A stretch of DNA of 64,000 nucleotides from Actinostola sp. cb2023 (Eukaryota; Cnidaria; Anthozoa; Actiniaria; Actinostolidae), in NCBI GenBank assembly GCA_033675265.1, contig JAUJYZ010001358.1, forward strand, positions 204,501 to 268,500, read 5' to 3'. A program made the translations under genes and the position numbers. Numbering within the stretch: the first letter of the stretch is position 1; the number at the start of each line of letters is the position of its first letter. Below, piece after piece: positions 36,550 to 48,600 of this stretch. The notes under the pieces are model-generated. The model did not search any database and was not told the DNA's origin. It saw nothing but the letters and a program-made list of their open reading frames with translations.

Positions 36550-37442
36550 AGAGGCTATACTTCTTAACCAAGTACAACACCCATGTCCAGGTACATTGCA
36601 GAGGTTACACTTCTTAACCAAGTACAACACCCATGTCCAGGTACATTGCAGAGGTTACACTTCTTAACCAAGTAGAACACCCATGTCCAGGTACATTGCA
36701 GGCCTACACTTCTTAACCAAGTACAACACCCATGTCCAGGTACATTGCAGAGGCTATACTTCTTAACCAAGTACAACACCCATGTCCAGGTACATTGCAG
36801 AGGAAACACTTCTTAACCAAGTAGAACACCCATGTCCAGGTACATTGCAGGCCTACACTTCTTAACCAAGTACAACACCCATGTCCAGGTACATTGCAGA
36901 GGAAACACTTCTTAATCAAGTACAACACCCATGTCCAGGTACATTGTACATTGCAGAAGAAACACTTCTTAATCAAGTACAACACCCATGTCCAGGTACA
37001 TTGCAGAGGAAACACTTCTTAACCAAGTACAACACCCATGTCCAGGTACATTGCAGAGGAAACACTTCTTAATCAAGTACAACACCCATGTCCAGGTACA
37101 TTGCAGAGGAAACACTTCTTAACCAAGTACAACACCCATGTCCAGGTACATTGCAGAGGAAACACTTCTTAATCAAGTACAACACCCATGTCCAGGTACA
37201 TTGCAGAGGAAACACTTCTTAACCGGCAAGTACAACACCCATGTCCAGGTACATTGCAGAGGAAACACTTCTTAATCAAGTACAACACCCATGTCCAGGC
37301 AACCCATGTCCAGGTACATTGTAGAGGAAACACTTCTTAACCAAGTACAACACCCATGTCCAGGTACATTGCAGAGGAAACACTTCTTAATCAAGTACAA
37401 CACCCATGTCCAGGTACATTGCAAAGGCATGCAACACTTCTT
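36550..37442. repeat. ~49-bp tandem repeat, about 18 copies
   Basis: Unit parts are CACTTCTTAACCAAGTACAA, CACCCATGTCCAGG and TACATTGCAGAGGAAA. The earliest copies vary most (GGTTACACTT, GGCCTACACTT) and the later ones are nearly identical. Confidence 0.95.
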
Positions 37443-37744
37443 AACCTTACGATATGACCAAGATACTTTCTAATAATGGTTATCATGATCATCACAATGC
37501 ATTGGAGGAAGAGCCAAAATAAGAAATAAAGAAGCTATCCATTTAAAAAGGTTGTATTCCACTTACAAAGTACCCATCGCCACATCTTACAAGAGGAATC
37601 CCCAAGACACCCAGTGAGGGGAAAAAGTGCAGAAAACTTTCAGACAAAATAAGAGAGCTGTCGACACATGGATAGTCGACCATTACAAAAAGGAAAGTCA
37701 ACGTTGACTTGTGGTGATTCAGCAAACGAAAACTTGAGTGATCC

Positions 37745-37835
37745 CTGATCAATATCTAAATTCTCCTTCAGTTTCTTTGAATTCTAAGAAGAGTTTGGGT
37801 TTTGATCACAAGTACTGTTCTTGAACAATTTGTGC
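37745..37835 (-). repeat. Solitary diverged copy of the 113-bp hairpin repeat
   Basis: TCTAAATTCTCCTTCAG, TTTGAATTCTAAGAAGAG and GGGTTTTGATCACAAGTAC match the reverse complement of the unit amplified at 14360-15571. Confidence 0.7.
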
Positions 37836-37839
37836 ATGT

Positions 37840-38610
37840 ATTTTTAAGTTTATTTCTCTACAGAGTCCAGACATGAAAGTACAGTGGAGGAACCATGCAG
37901 ACAAAACTTGTATTTGGCCTATCACCTATTGCCTTTATTGGCTCCAACAACGTTTTTTTGAAATAGCTGTACATATGCTTGACCTGCAGTAGGCTTTTTA
38001 TATACAGTAGTTGTCAAATGTGTAACACAAGTAGCATACACTACATATGTACATTATGTACATGTAGGTTCCCCTTTGCATATGTCTCATACTTTGTTTC
38101 TTTCTTTTTTCAGGTGAACAACAACCCCACACATCAGATCTAGTTGGTGTAAGAGAGCACACTTGACATCTACTTGTGTAGTTGTCTTGAGGACTGGGTG
38201 CAATTCCCAGATTGGATAGTATGGGCTGGTTGTCATGAGTTTGTTTGCATCCGAGATCGAGATCTCATCATTGACTAGTTGGTGTATATGTAGCTATTAA
38301 ACAATGCAGGTAATAAGCTTTACATGTATCTATGTCAGTAAAGAAAATTCTCTAACTTTCAACTCGAGAAACATTCCTGTGTAAGCTTAAAAACATGCAC
38401 TGAGATTGAGAAGAATTTTGAACCGTGTTTTGAACTCATCATAACTTGAAAGGGAATCTAAAATAAGCATTGATATTAACTTTCTGTTTTTCGGTATCTA
38501 AATTATGGATTAATGAAGGATTCTGTAAAGCTAACTTGCATTCTACTTACCATGTCTGAGTTTATTTCGTTCACGCCATCTTTCGGAGGTTGTCATTGAC
38601 AGAATGTCAT
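37840..38610. other. No gene recognised
   Basis: AT-rich, apparently unique sequence with TACATGTACATTATG-type words. A pyrimidine tract and acceptor near 38114 (TTTTTTCAG) has no supported partner exon. Confidence 0.4.
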
Positions 38611-38616
38611 CTCATG

Positions 38617-38690
38617 GGTTTCCTGTGTTATTGGCGCCAAATATAAAAATGCACAGGCAGCCCAGCCATTCAGTTCTTCTGAAGCTAATT
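38617..38690. mobile_element. Fragment related to the CACAGGCAGCCC foldback
   Basis: GGGTTTCCTGTG and GCACAGGCAGCCCAGCCATT followed by TCTGAAGCTAATTA resemble inner and terminal words of the element at 19657-20057. Confidence 0.55.
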
Positions 38691-38789
38691 AGAATCGGCT
38701 CGTGTACTATTTTAGTCAGGTTCCTTAATGTTTGCATCACATACTGTCTCCACGGATTGTTGTAAGCACAATACAATGAACTCTAAATG

Positions 38790-39045
38790 AATTGCGAGCT
38801 CATCCGTTTCTCGAAAGCCCCGCGCCGTAAACTTTTCGGGCCAGAAACGGACATCCCATAAATCTGAGACACTTACTCTACAAAGCTGTTCTTTTGACAT
38901 GTTTTTAATATGAACAAACTTTCCCTTCATGCAAAGTTTCATGTCTGTAAACTACTTTGTTTTGAAGATATATATTTTTTAAAGAAACCCTTTTCGGGCC
39001 CGATAAGCTTTCGGGGCTTTCGAGAAACGGGCCCCAGAGCTTTTA
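38790..39045. mobile_element. MITE with CCGTTTCTCGAAAGCCCCG termini
   Basis: Left CCGTTTCTCGAAAGCCCCG pairs with right CGGGGCTTTCGAGAAACGG. An inner CTTTTCGGGCC occurs on both sides. I associate this terminal sequence with a family common in cnidarian genomes. Confidence 0.8.
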
Positions 39046-39741
39046 TTTTAAACCTTATTCACGTGACTAACGTCCCTAAGGAGGGTAGAACCCAATAGAC
39101 TACAAAATTTAGGCATTTATGTTATGTGTGTGTTGTCTAGATAGAGTAATCGTCTAAAGAGGATATCTGAAGTTATGGCTTAGGGGCCGGAAATTCACGC
39201 CCTCGCTGGACTTTTGGTTAGGACCTAGTTTTATGTAGCACTGAGATAGCGCGGGCAGGGCCGAAATCCTCATCCTCTACGTAAGTCGATTCGATGTCTC
39301 CGCTTCTTAGAATGTCTCGGGAGAATCGTCCCATTATTTCTTTGTTTCCTTTTTCTTTTTTCGAGTTTTTCTTCGTCTTTTCTTTGATACGGGAGGGATG
39401 GGGCCGTGATTTGTCTCTGAGGTATTTTCAACCAAAACAGTTTCAATTTTGACAAGGCAATGCACAATAATTACTATTTCTTTGCAAAGATTTCAAAAAT
39501 TGAAAACAAACAAGGCTACCCCTCGTCAAGTAACAATTCCGGCCTCCTAATGACAAATACAGTAAAAACCCGCATATAAGAAACTGCGGATTAAGAACCT
39601 CCAGGCTGAAATTTAGCCAATTAAGAGCAGGTGCATGAGAAAATCAAGCAAAGTTGGAAATGAAATTTTTTCACCCAGGGGGGTGCACAAAAACACTTCA
39701 TGTTGGGGTCATCAAATGCATTGTTGCCATAGAAACGGCAA

Positions 39742-39999
39742 TTGTTCGTTCTGGCCCATGTGCCACAAATTCAACCCAAAATGCCCTCCATTAAAGGGCA
39801 AATGAATGAGGCTCGTTCTCCGGCGTATTTAAACCAATTCCATTCAAATTTGTTCCACAAGCAGGGCAACTCTTCTAGTTTTAAAAATGGTCAATCACTA
39901 CAATTCGCTTTGAGTATTCGCTCAGAAAATCAACACTTAACGAGGGGCCATGTCGGCCATTTTGGTAGACATGAAAAACAGGCCAAACTATTTGGCTGA
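39742..39999 (+). other. 85-codon open frame in the left arm of the 4.7-kb element
   Basis: The same frame is open in the right arm (43512-43769, minus strand) with three substitutions among 85 residues. It starts MFVLAHVPQIQPKMPS, is basic and Gln/Asn/His-rich, and has no known domain. Conservation here reflects the DNA similarity of the arms, so coding is not shown. Confidence 0.3.
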
Positions 40000-40737
40000 T
40001 ATCTCCTAAAGTACGCTCTTCTAAGATATGATACTTTTATCACAACTTCTATAGACATTGATGTTTTAAGGCCAAACTATTTGGCTGATATCTCCTAAAG
40101 TACGCTCTTCTAAGATATCACAACTTCTATAGACATTGATGTTTTAAATTCTAGAAAAAGTTTTTTTGGGGAAAACTATAATTTTACGGTGGGGGTTCGT
40201 ACCATTTGAGGGAAATGGTCAAAATATGAAAAATCAGTCTTGTTGTAGCTCGATCATTTCACTCAAAAACTAATTTCATTTACTAAATATCACTATAAAG
40301 GCAATTCTTATTATCTCCTAAACACATTCAATCCAATTGTTGAAAGTCTGAAGACGCGAAGTCTGAGAAATAAAAATTCATAAAAGACCTACCTTGCGAA
40401 TTTGGTCACTTTTCACAATGTCGGTCTAATCGAGGTGATTTTATCCTGATTATTCCAGATTCTTGGCCATACATGGTGCAGTCACTAACAGGCATGAAAA
40501 GCTCTTAAATTACAACTTTAAGATGTCCACCAATAAATCAAGAAAGACTTATTTTTATCTATCCATTGATTTCAAATATTTAAAAACTCTTTAAGTCGAA
40601 ACAATAATAATTCGCCTATATATAATACTGAGTTTACTGAAACCCGGCCATACCAATCGATAATTCCGATAATCGATATTATTACACAACTTGTAATGTT
40701 ACAGTACAAATACGAGTACAAATATATATGACAGCGT

Positions 40738-41320
40738 ATTACACGTTTTAGAATTCGGACACGTCAATTTTGCGCGCGCGCTCAGTTTGTTTCTTGTTTT
40801 GTCCGGCCAAATAAAAAGAAAGAGAAAAATACGTTTTTTTTTGTTTATTTTGTTGTCGTATAATAAACAATTTATTACACGGGTAGTTGTGTAATACGGC
40901 TGGATATTTTGACTCGTCTGTTTGTATTTTGACTCGCCTACGGCTCGTCAAAATACGGCACACTCGTAAAAATATCCAGCCGTATTACACAACTACCCGT
41001 GTAATAACCTCTATTTATTATCCAACTACACATAGACGAGTAAAAATATCGCGCGAGTAGGACTGGAGCGAGTAAAAATATCCAGCGATATTTTTACTCG
41101 TCTATTTCGCGCGCGCTTTTATATAAATGTCCTTCACGGGAGGAGTGTATTTTTCGCATCACAAAAGGGTTGGATAATAAATAACTTATTTAACATTTTA
41201 GTGTGGAGTAAGACTGGAAATTTTTACTCGTCTTTGTATTTTGTCTCGCCCTACGGGCTCGACAAAATACTGCAGACTCGTAAAAATATCCAGCCATACT
41301 ACACACTAAAATGTCAAATA
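40738..41320. repeat. Cluster of inverted repeats with GACGAGTAAAAATATCCAGC motifs
   Basis: Three hairpins: 40873-41006 (TTACACGGGTAGTTGTGTAA arms), 41034-41108 (AGACGAGTAAAAATATCGC arms) and 41190-41320 (TTTAACATTTTAGTGTG arms). GCGCGCGC words lie outside them. Related sequence in the opposite orientation borders the satellite at 51395-51610. Confidence 0.75.
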
Positions 41321-41383
41321 AGCTGTATATATTCAATAATCAATCGATTAATATTGAAAATCGATGTGTGACCTTCAATATAT

Positions 41384-41432
41384 TATTATTATTTATTATT
41401 ATTATTATTATTACTTTTATTATTATTATTAT
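41384..41432. repeat. (ATT)n microsatellite
   Basis: ATT units flanked by ATCGATTACCATCGATT-type words. Confidence 0.85.
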
Positions 41433-41767
41433 CATTTTCATCGATTACCATCGATTTCATATCGATCGATACTTATCGATTTTCAACGATGCTTAGAAAT
41501 CTTTGAAGTGGATGCGCTATATAACACAACATATTTTATTGAAGACTTGTGCCTCCCATACAGAAATCATAACATTATAGCTCAACGAACTAGCTCAACG
41601 TTAACTAATAAACATGTAATACAACTTTTACTTCAAGCAGAACTTCAACCTCGACGTGAAAAGCACACTTATTATACCCCTTCACGACATACTTTTGTAC
41701 AACAGCAACGCGCGAATTTTGCGGTAGATGAACTGACGCTCTGTTGTTCGTGTTCGCTGCAGTTGGT

Positions 41768-42061
41768 GCCCGGGGGGAGGGGTACTCCCATATATGGGCT
41801 ATACGGGGACGTACCGCTGGACATGGTATGGTTTTTGACCTCTCTGTCCTGAACAGGGTATGGTAAAACTCGTTAAATATGGTTTTAACCGGTATTTAGC
41901 CATCCGAAATCAGAGATCTTTAGCAGGTCACCAGTCAACATATAAAACACGTTAAAATTGCGTAAAAGAAGACTGTGTGTATTTTCAGCCCTTTCTCCTA
42001 AACAGGGTCCTAATAGAGGGTGTTGTCCTAGACAGGGTAGGTATTTTCAGCTGCACCCCGT

Positions 42062-42099
<38 letters not shown>

Positions 42100-42110
42100 C
42101 CCCCAAGGAA
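41768..42110 (+). mobile_element. Poly-G/C-ended element, copy 1
   Basis: It begins CCCGGGGGGAGGGGTACTCCC-like, continues ATATATGGGCTATACGGG, contains several ACAGGGTA-type words and ends in a ~42-bp C run with one T. A second copy with the same start and end is at 58875-59332. I know similar sequences from coral genomes, but this is from memory. Confidence 0.65.
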
Positions 42111-43060
42111 AAATGCGAGTAACGAGTAAAATATCAGCCCGTATTACGGGAAAAACCCCAAATAAGTTATTTATTATACTACTTTGAACGGCAAAAAAAA
42201 TGTTCGTTTTTGAGTAAATTTATCTAATAATTATTTCAAAACCTTTCAAAGTCCGCGCGCTCTTTTACAAATAACAGACACATAGAATGACGAATCGCTC
42301 GCGTATTTACGTAATAGTAGTATAATAAAGTCTATTATTATTATTATTGGTGATGGCCGGGACTGAAATAACCGCACCGTTCTTCTTCTTCTTATTATTA
42401 TTATTATTATCCATGCAGTCTCTGGATTGTACCGGTATTACGGCTGGTGTAATTACAGGCAGAGCTACCATTATTTCGGAGGCTAATAAATATATTTATA
42501 TGAGCGCATTTTGGAAGGGCTAGCGCTCCCTCCTCGCGTGTGTTTTTCCGTTGCGTTACGTTCAAGAGTGTATTGTGACAAGTGTGATACTCAAGTGACG
42601 TGTTGGACCGATGTGTGATCTGAATATACTATATAATATACTGTATATAAAATATAATATAGTTGGGGTTGAGGGTTATTGCACATAGATCCGTTTCAAA
42701 TTAAATTCTGACATTGAGTCGTCGATAACTGAAATATGTTGAACGTTTGAAGTTTTTACTTGAAGTGGTCTCATTTCCGGCCAGCGGTTGACATTCGCGT
42801 GATATTTCCGGTTTTTACAATACGAACAAGAAACTTCTATCTTGTCGTTTTAAAGATTTTAATGGCAACATTTTAGCACATAACAGTAATCAGGATACAC
42901 CATGAGTTTATAACAAAGTGCTTGAACCATATATGCAGCTCTATGGAGGGATTTTCCTGCTTCGATTGAAGTGATCGTCAAGTATTACGCTCTTGTACGA
43001 CTTGGTCCTTCGATAGCTGTGCAGTTTGTGTGATCGGGATAAACAAAGGTTATCTTAATC
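42111..43060. other. Interior of the 4.7-kb element, no gene recognised
   Basis: Includes TTATTATTATTATT tracts (about 42335-42410) and a short ATATAATATA tract near 42630. No long ORF is present. Confidence 0.5.
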
Positions 43061-44682
43061 CGGACATCTTAAAGTTGTAATTTAAGAGCTTTTCATGCCT
43101 GTTAGTGACTGCACCATGTATGGCCAAGAATGTGGAATAATCAGGATAAAATCACCTCGATTAGACCGACATTGTGAAAAGTGACTAAATTCGCAAGGTA
43201 GGTCTTTTATGAATTTTTATTTCTCAGACTTCGCGTCTTCAGACTTTCAACAATTGGATTGAATGTGTTTAGGAGATAATAAGAATTGCCTTTATAGTGA
43301 TATTTAGTAAATGAAATTAGTTTTTGAGTGAAATGATCGAGCTACAACAAGACTGATTTTTCATATTTTGACCATTTCCCTCAAATGGTACGAACCCCCA
43401 CCGTAAAATTATAGTTTTCCCCAAAAAACTTTTTCTAGAATTTAAAACATCAATGTCTATAGAAGTTGTGATAAAAGTATCATATCTTAGAAGAGCGTAC
43501 TTTAGGAGATATCAGCCAAATAGTTTGGCCTGTTTTTCATGTCTACCAAAATGGCCGACATGGCCCCTCGTTAAGTGTTGATTTTCTGAGCGAATACTCA
43601 AAGCGAATTGTAGTGATTGACCATTTTTAAAACTAGAAGAGTTGTCCTGCTTGTGGAACAAATTTGAATGAAATTGGTTTAAATGCGCCGGAGAACGAGC
43701 CTCATTCATTTGCCCTTTAATGGAGGGCATTTTGGGTTGAATTTGTGGCACATGGGCCAGAACGAACAATTGCCGTTTCTATGGCAACAATTCATTTGAT
43801 GACCCCAACATGGGGTGTTTTTGTGCACCCCCCTGGGTGGTCTACCTGCACACAAAATTTCAAGGTGGGTGAAAAAATTTCATTTCCAACTTTGCTTGAT
43901 TTTCTCATGCACCTGCTCTTAAGCACCCAATATATAAGAACCAGTTCAGCCTGACAAATGAAGCAGGTTCTTATGAGAAAATGACTAATGCTCAGAACAC
44001 ACAGGTACAGTTGGTGCTGAATATGCAGAAATATTATATTTACTTTACAGTTGGGTTGTTAATGTTTAGTGTGAATATTAGACCTTTCGAATTCAGGGTC
44101 AATAGATCATTAATTAAAACAAATTGTAAGGAAATACACCATATTGTATCAGGAACAATAATTGTTTTTTTTGCCCTGTAAATAAGAACCTGCTAAGAAC
44201 CTATTCAGCCTGATTTCTCACTAGACACCCAATATATAAGAACCATTTCAGCCTGACTTGGAAAAATAGGGGTTCTTTTATGCGGGTTTTTACTGTAGTC
44301 AAAATGTGATATCACTAGCTATTAGGTAATTTTTTTTATTCTTCGGCAATATAAATATTTTATTCCATTTCTATATTCAATTATTTCCTTCTCCCATTTA
44401 TTGCTTCTATCCACTTTCTCTAAAAAAATTACATCCTCTTCCCTCTACAAAGTAATTTATCCCAGTGCTTTGCGCGCTTCTATTTTTGTTCACATTAAAT
44501 GACTTTTTTAATAAACATATTATAATTATTTTGCGACCGCGATATCTCGGAATGTGTTGTAGTCTTAGTAGTGACTTGAATGTCTTACTATTTCGAGCAG
44601 AAAAGTGGAAATTATTATCAAAAATAATTTGTGATAATTCCTTCCAAAATCACTCTCTTGACGAAAAGAACTGCTTGATGTA

Positions 44683-44910
44683 GAGATTACAGTATGGACA
44701 CTCGAACCGTGAACACTTAGGTTTTTTCTAACACACATATATAAATTATCGATTGAGCAAATTGAACAGAAAAATGATTTATTTTGATCACTAAGTGTAT
44801 TTAAACTCAATGCTCCATTTGAGAGGCTATGAGGCAATAGAAAGTTCGAAAAAAAAGTTCGAAAAAAACTTGAAGTGTTCACGGTTCAAGTGTCCACACT
44901 GTAAACATAC
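44683..44910. mobile_element. MITE with ACAGTGTGGACACT termini
   Basis: Left TTACAGTATGGACACTCGAA and right TTCAAGTGTCCACACTGTAA are inverted. The inner CCGTGAACACTT/AAGTGTTCACGG also pairs. Confidence 0.8.
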
Positions 44911-45027
44911 AGAAACAACAAGTAATGTTTTTTGTCACTATAACAACAACGATGTTTCAGATTTACACGGATAGACTAGGATTGAATACAACTGTCATAA
45001 AACTCTTGAATTTCGATGGCATAGAAA

Positions 45028-45264
45028 ATGGCGGACACGCGCGCAAAGCAGTCTGGGTGGGTCGGCTCCTTTAATTCCTCATCACACCACTTGCATCCTC
45101 TCATTCTAACCTACAATAATTTGCTGGAAAATACTTCACAAATACAAAACCCAAAAATGAACGTTGACAGTCCATCCGCCTCTCGCCCTCTTTTAAATAA
45201 ATATCCAACCCCCTATAATTCCCCACGTGAAAAAGCCAAGTCTGCAGAGCACAGTGTCATATAA
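45028..45264 (+). CDS. Hypothetical 78-codon ORF, very low confidence
   Basis: AAAATGGCGGAC is a good start context and the frame is open to a TAA at 45262. The peptide begins MADTRAKQSGWVGSF and is Ser/Asn/Pro-rich; no domain is seen. It lies between a MITE and the inverted LYD-exon copy. It could be a decayed gene start or chance. Confidence 0.2.
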   Translation: MADTRAKQSGWVGSFNSSSHHLHPLILTYNNLLENTSQIQNPKMNVDSPSASRPLLNKYPTPYNSPREKAKSAEHSVI

Positions 45265-45338
45265 TATTCCCTACAAACTAATTCTCGATAAAGTTAAATA
45301 TATATCGCTACAGTATTTTAAAAACTGAAGGTGTTTAC

Positions 45339-45600
45339 TTTGGTTTTTCGTCTATTTTCTGGGGGACAACGTCATATAACGGGACTCTTCGCCTCAAAAA
45401 CGTTATTCCAAGTCCTGAGAAAAAGATGAGAAAGAAATATTTATTTCACCACAATATACTTTGCTGTATTGCTTTATACTCGTACTCCTCCCATCCTAAT
45501 CAAAATGGTCACATCAACGTTGAAATTTCCAGCACTTTTCGAAAATAATTAATGCGAAAAAATAATGTCCAGAATTCCTCCCCTCTACTCCCTTTAAACA
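45339..45600 (-). repeat. Inverted copy of the LYD exon and its upstream intron
   Basis: The minus strand matches 21470-21740: TTCGCATTAATTATTTTCG, AGCAAAGTATATTGTGGTG and TTTCTCATCTTTTTCTCAG lead to exon 45414-45339, with a donor-like GTAAAC. Its reading frame (LGITFLRRRVPLYDVVPQKI) is open like the 21653 copy. The homology stops at the start of the 21-bp satellite. Confidence 0.8.
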
Positions 45601-45605
45601 CTCCC

Positions 45606-48600
45606 GCGTCGATCGCGTATCCACTAGAAACGACCGCGACAACTAGAAACGACCGCGTGTCCACTAGAAAGAAACGACCGCTTATCCACTTGATACGACC
45701 GCGTATCCACTAGAAACGACCGCGAAACGACCGCGTCGATCGCGTATCGCGTATCACTAGAAACGACCGCGACCGTCCACTAAAAAAACGACCGCGTATC
45801 CACTTGATACGACCGCGTATCCACTAGAAACGACGGCGTATCCACTTGATACGACCGCGTCGACCACGTATCCACTAGAAACGATTGCGTATCCACTTGA
45901 TACGACCGCGTATCCACTTGTTACGACCGCGTACTTGACCGCGTATCCACTTGATACGACCGCGTATCCACTTGATGCGACCGCGTATCCACTTGATACG
46001 ACCGCGTATCCACTAGAAACGACCGCGTATCCACTAGAAACGACCGCGTATCCACTTGATACGACCGCGTATCCACTAGAAACGACCGCGCGTATCCACT
46101 AGAAACGACCGCGTATCCACTTGAAACGACCGCGTATCCACGAAACGACCGCGTATCCACTTGATACGACCGCGTCGATCGCATATCCACTAGAAACGAC
46201 CGACAACGAACCGCGTATCCAGAAACGACCGCGTATCCACTAAAAAACGACCGCGTGTCCACTTAAAAACGACCGCGTATCCACTTGATACGACCGCGTA
46301 TCCACTAGAAACGACCGCCACTAGAAACGACCGCGTACGACGACCGCGTATCCACGAAACGACCGCGTATCCACTAAAACGACCGCGTATCCACTAGAAA
46401 CGACCGCGTATCCACTTGAAACGAACGACCGCGTATCCACTTGAAACGACCGCGACTTGAAACGACGCGTATCCACGACGACCGCGTATCCACTAGAAAA
46501 CGACCGCGTATCCACTTGATACGACCGCGTATCCACTTGATACGACGACCGCGTATCCACTTGAAACGACCGCGTATCCACTTGATACGAACGCGTATCC
46601 ACTAGAAACGCGACCACGAACGACCGCGTATCCACTACGAAACGACCGCGTATCCACTAGAAACGACCGCGTATCCACTTGAAACGACGCGTATCCACGT
46701 ACGACCGCGTATCCACTTGAAACGACCGCGTATCCACTAGAAACGACCGCGTATCCACTTGATACGACGCGTATCGACCGCGTATCCATACGACCGCGTA
46801 CCACTTGAAACGACCGCGTATCCACTAGAAACGACCGCGTATCCACGAACGACCGCGTATCCACTAGAAACGACCGCGTATCCACTAGAAAACGACCGCG
46901 TATCCACTAGAAACGACCGCGTATCCACTTGAAACGACCGCGTATCCACTTGATACGACCGCGTATCCGAAACGACCGCGTATCCACTTGAAACGACCGC
47001 GTATCCACTAGAAACGACCGCGTATCCACTAGAAACGACCGCGTATCCACTAGAAACGACCGCGTATCCACTAGAAACGACCGCGTATCCACTAGAAACG
47101 ACGATCCACGCGACCGCGTATCCACTAGAAACGAAACGACCGCGTATCCACTAGAAACGACCACACTGATACGACCGCGTATCCACTTGAAACGACCGCG
47201 TATCCACTTGAAACGACCGCGTATCCACTTGAAACGACCGCGTATCCACTTGATACGACCGCGTATCCACTTGATACGACCGCGTATCCACTTGAACGAC
47301 GACCGCGTATCCACTTGATACGACCGCGTATACGACCGCGTACTTGAAACGACCGCGTATCCACTAGAAACGACCGCGTATCCACTGAAAAACGACCGCG
47401 AAACGACGACGCGTATCCACTATCCGCGTATCCACTTGATACGACCGCGTATCCACGACCGCGATCCACGACCGCGTATCCACTTGATACGACCGCACTA
47501 GAAACGATCCACTTGATACGACCGCGTATCCACTTGAAACGACCGCGTATCCACTAGAAACGACCGCGTATCCACTGATAAACGACCGCGTATCCACTAG
47601 AAACGACCGCGTATCCACTAGAAACGACCGCGTATCCACTTGAAACGACCGCGTATCCACTAGAAACGACCGCGTATCCACTTGATACGACCGCGTATCC
47701 ACTAGAAACGACGCGTATCCACGCGTATCCACTTGATACGACCGCGTATCCACGACGACCGCGTATCCACTAGAAACGACCGCGTATCCACTAGAAACGA
47801 CCGCGTATCCACTTGAAACGACCGCGTATCCACTTGAAACGATCCACGCGTATCCACTTGAAACGACCGCGTATCCACTAGAAACGACGACCGCGTACGA
47901 CCGCGTATCCACTAGAAACGACCGCGTAACGACCGCGTATATCCACTTGAAACGACCGCGTATCGCGTACACTAGAAACGACCGCGTATCCACTGAAACG
48001 ACCACGTATCCACTGAAACGACCGCGTATCCACTGATACGAATCCACGCGTATCCACGAAACGAACCGCGTATCCACTTGAAAACGACCGCGTATCCACT
48101 TGAAACGACCGCGTATCCACTAGAAACGACCGCGTATCCACTTGATACGACCGAATCCACGACCGCGTATCCACTAGAAACGACCGCCACTTGAAACGAC
48201 CGCGTATCCACTTGAAACGACCGCGTATCCACTTGATACGACCGCGTATCCACTAGAAACGACCGCGTATCCACTAAAAACGACACGCGACCGCGTATCC
48301 ACTAGAAACGACCGCGTATCCACTGAAACGACCGCGTCCACTTGAAACGACCGCGTATCCACTTGAAACGACCGCGTATCCACTAGAAACGACCGCGTAT
48401 CCACGCGCGTATCCACTAGAAACGACCGCGCGACCGCGTCCACTTGAAACGACCGCGTATCCACTAGAAACGACCGCGTATCCACTATCCACTTGATACG
48501 ACCGCGTATCCACTAGAAACGACCGCGTATCCACTAGAAACGACCGCGTATCCACTTGAACGACCGCGTATCCACTAGAAACGACCGCGTATCCACTTGA

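Larger units (their letters stand above)
39560..44295. mobile_element. 4.7-kb element with ~1-kb terminal inverted repeats, TA duplication
   Basis: Outer ends CAGTAAAAACCCGCATA and (reverse) CAGTAAAAACCCGCATA are each flanked by TA. The left arm runs to about 40525 and the right arm from about 43064, ~97% alike over the stretch at 39742-39999 and 43512-43769. The left arm has an internal ~85-bp duplication. The right arm has an extra ~340 bp with repeats of CAATATATAAGAACC and TTCAGCCTGAC. The interior has other elements but no transposase-like ORF. It looks non-autonomous. Confidence 0.85.

Noticed and set aside
26000..38000. CRISPR-like regular repeats (35-49-bp arrays)
   Set aside because: No unique spacers of constant length and a eukaryotic context; they are minisatellites.
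39270..39467. Basic Lys/Arg-rich minus-strand frame
   Set aside because: Composition only; no splice or domain support.
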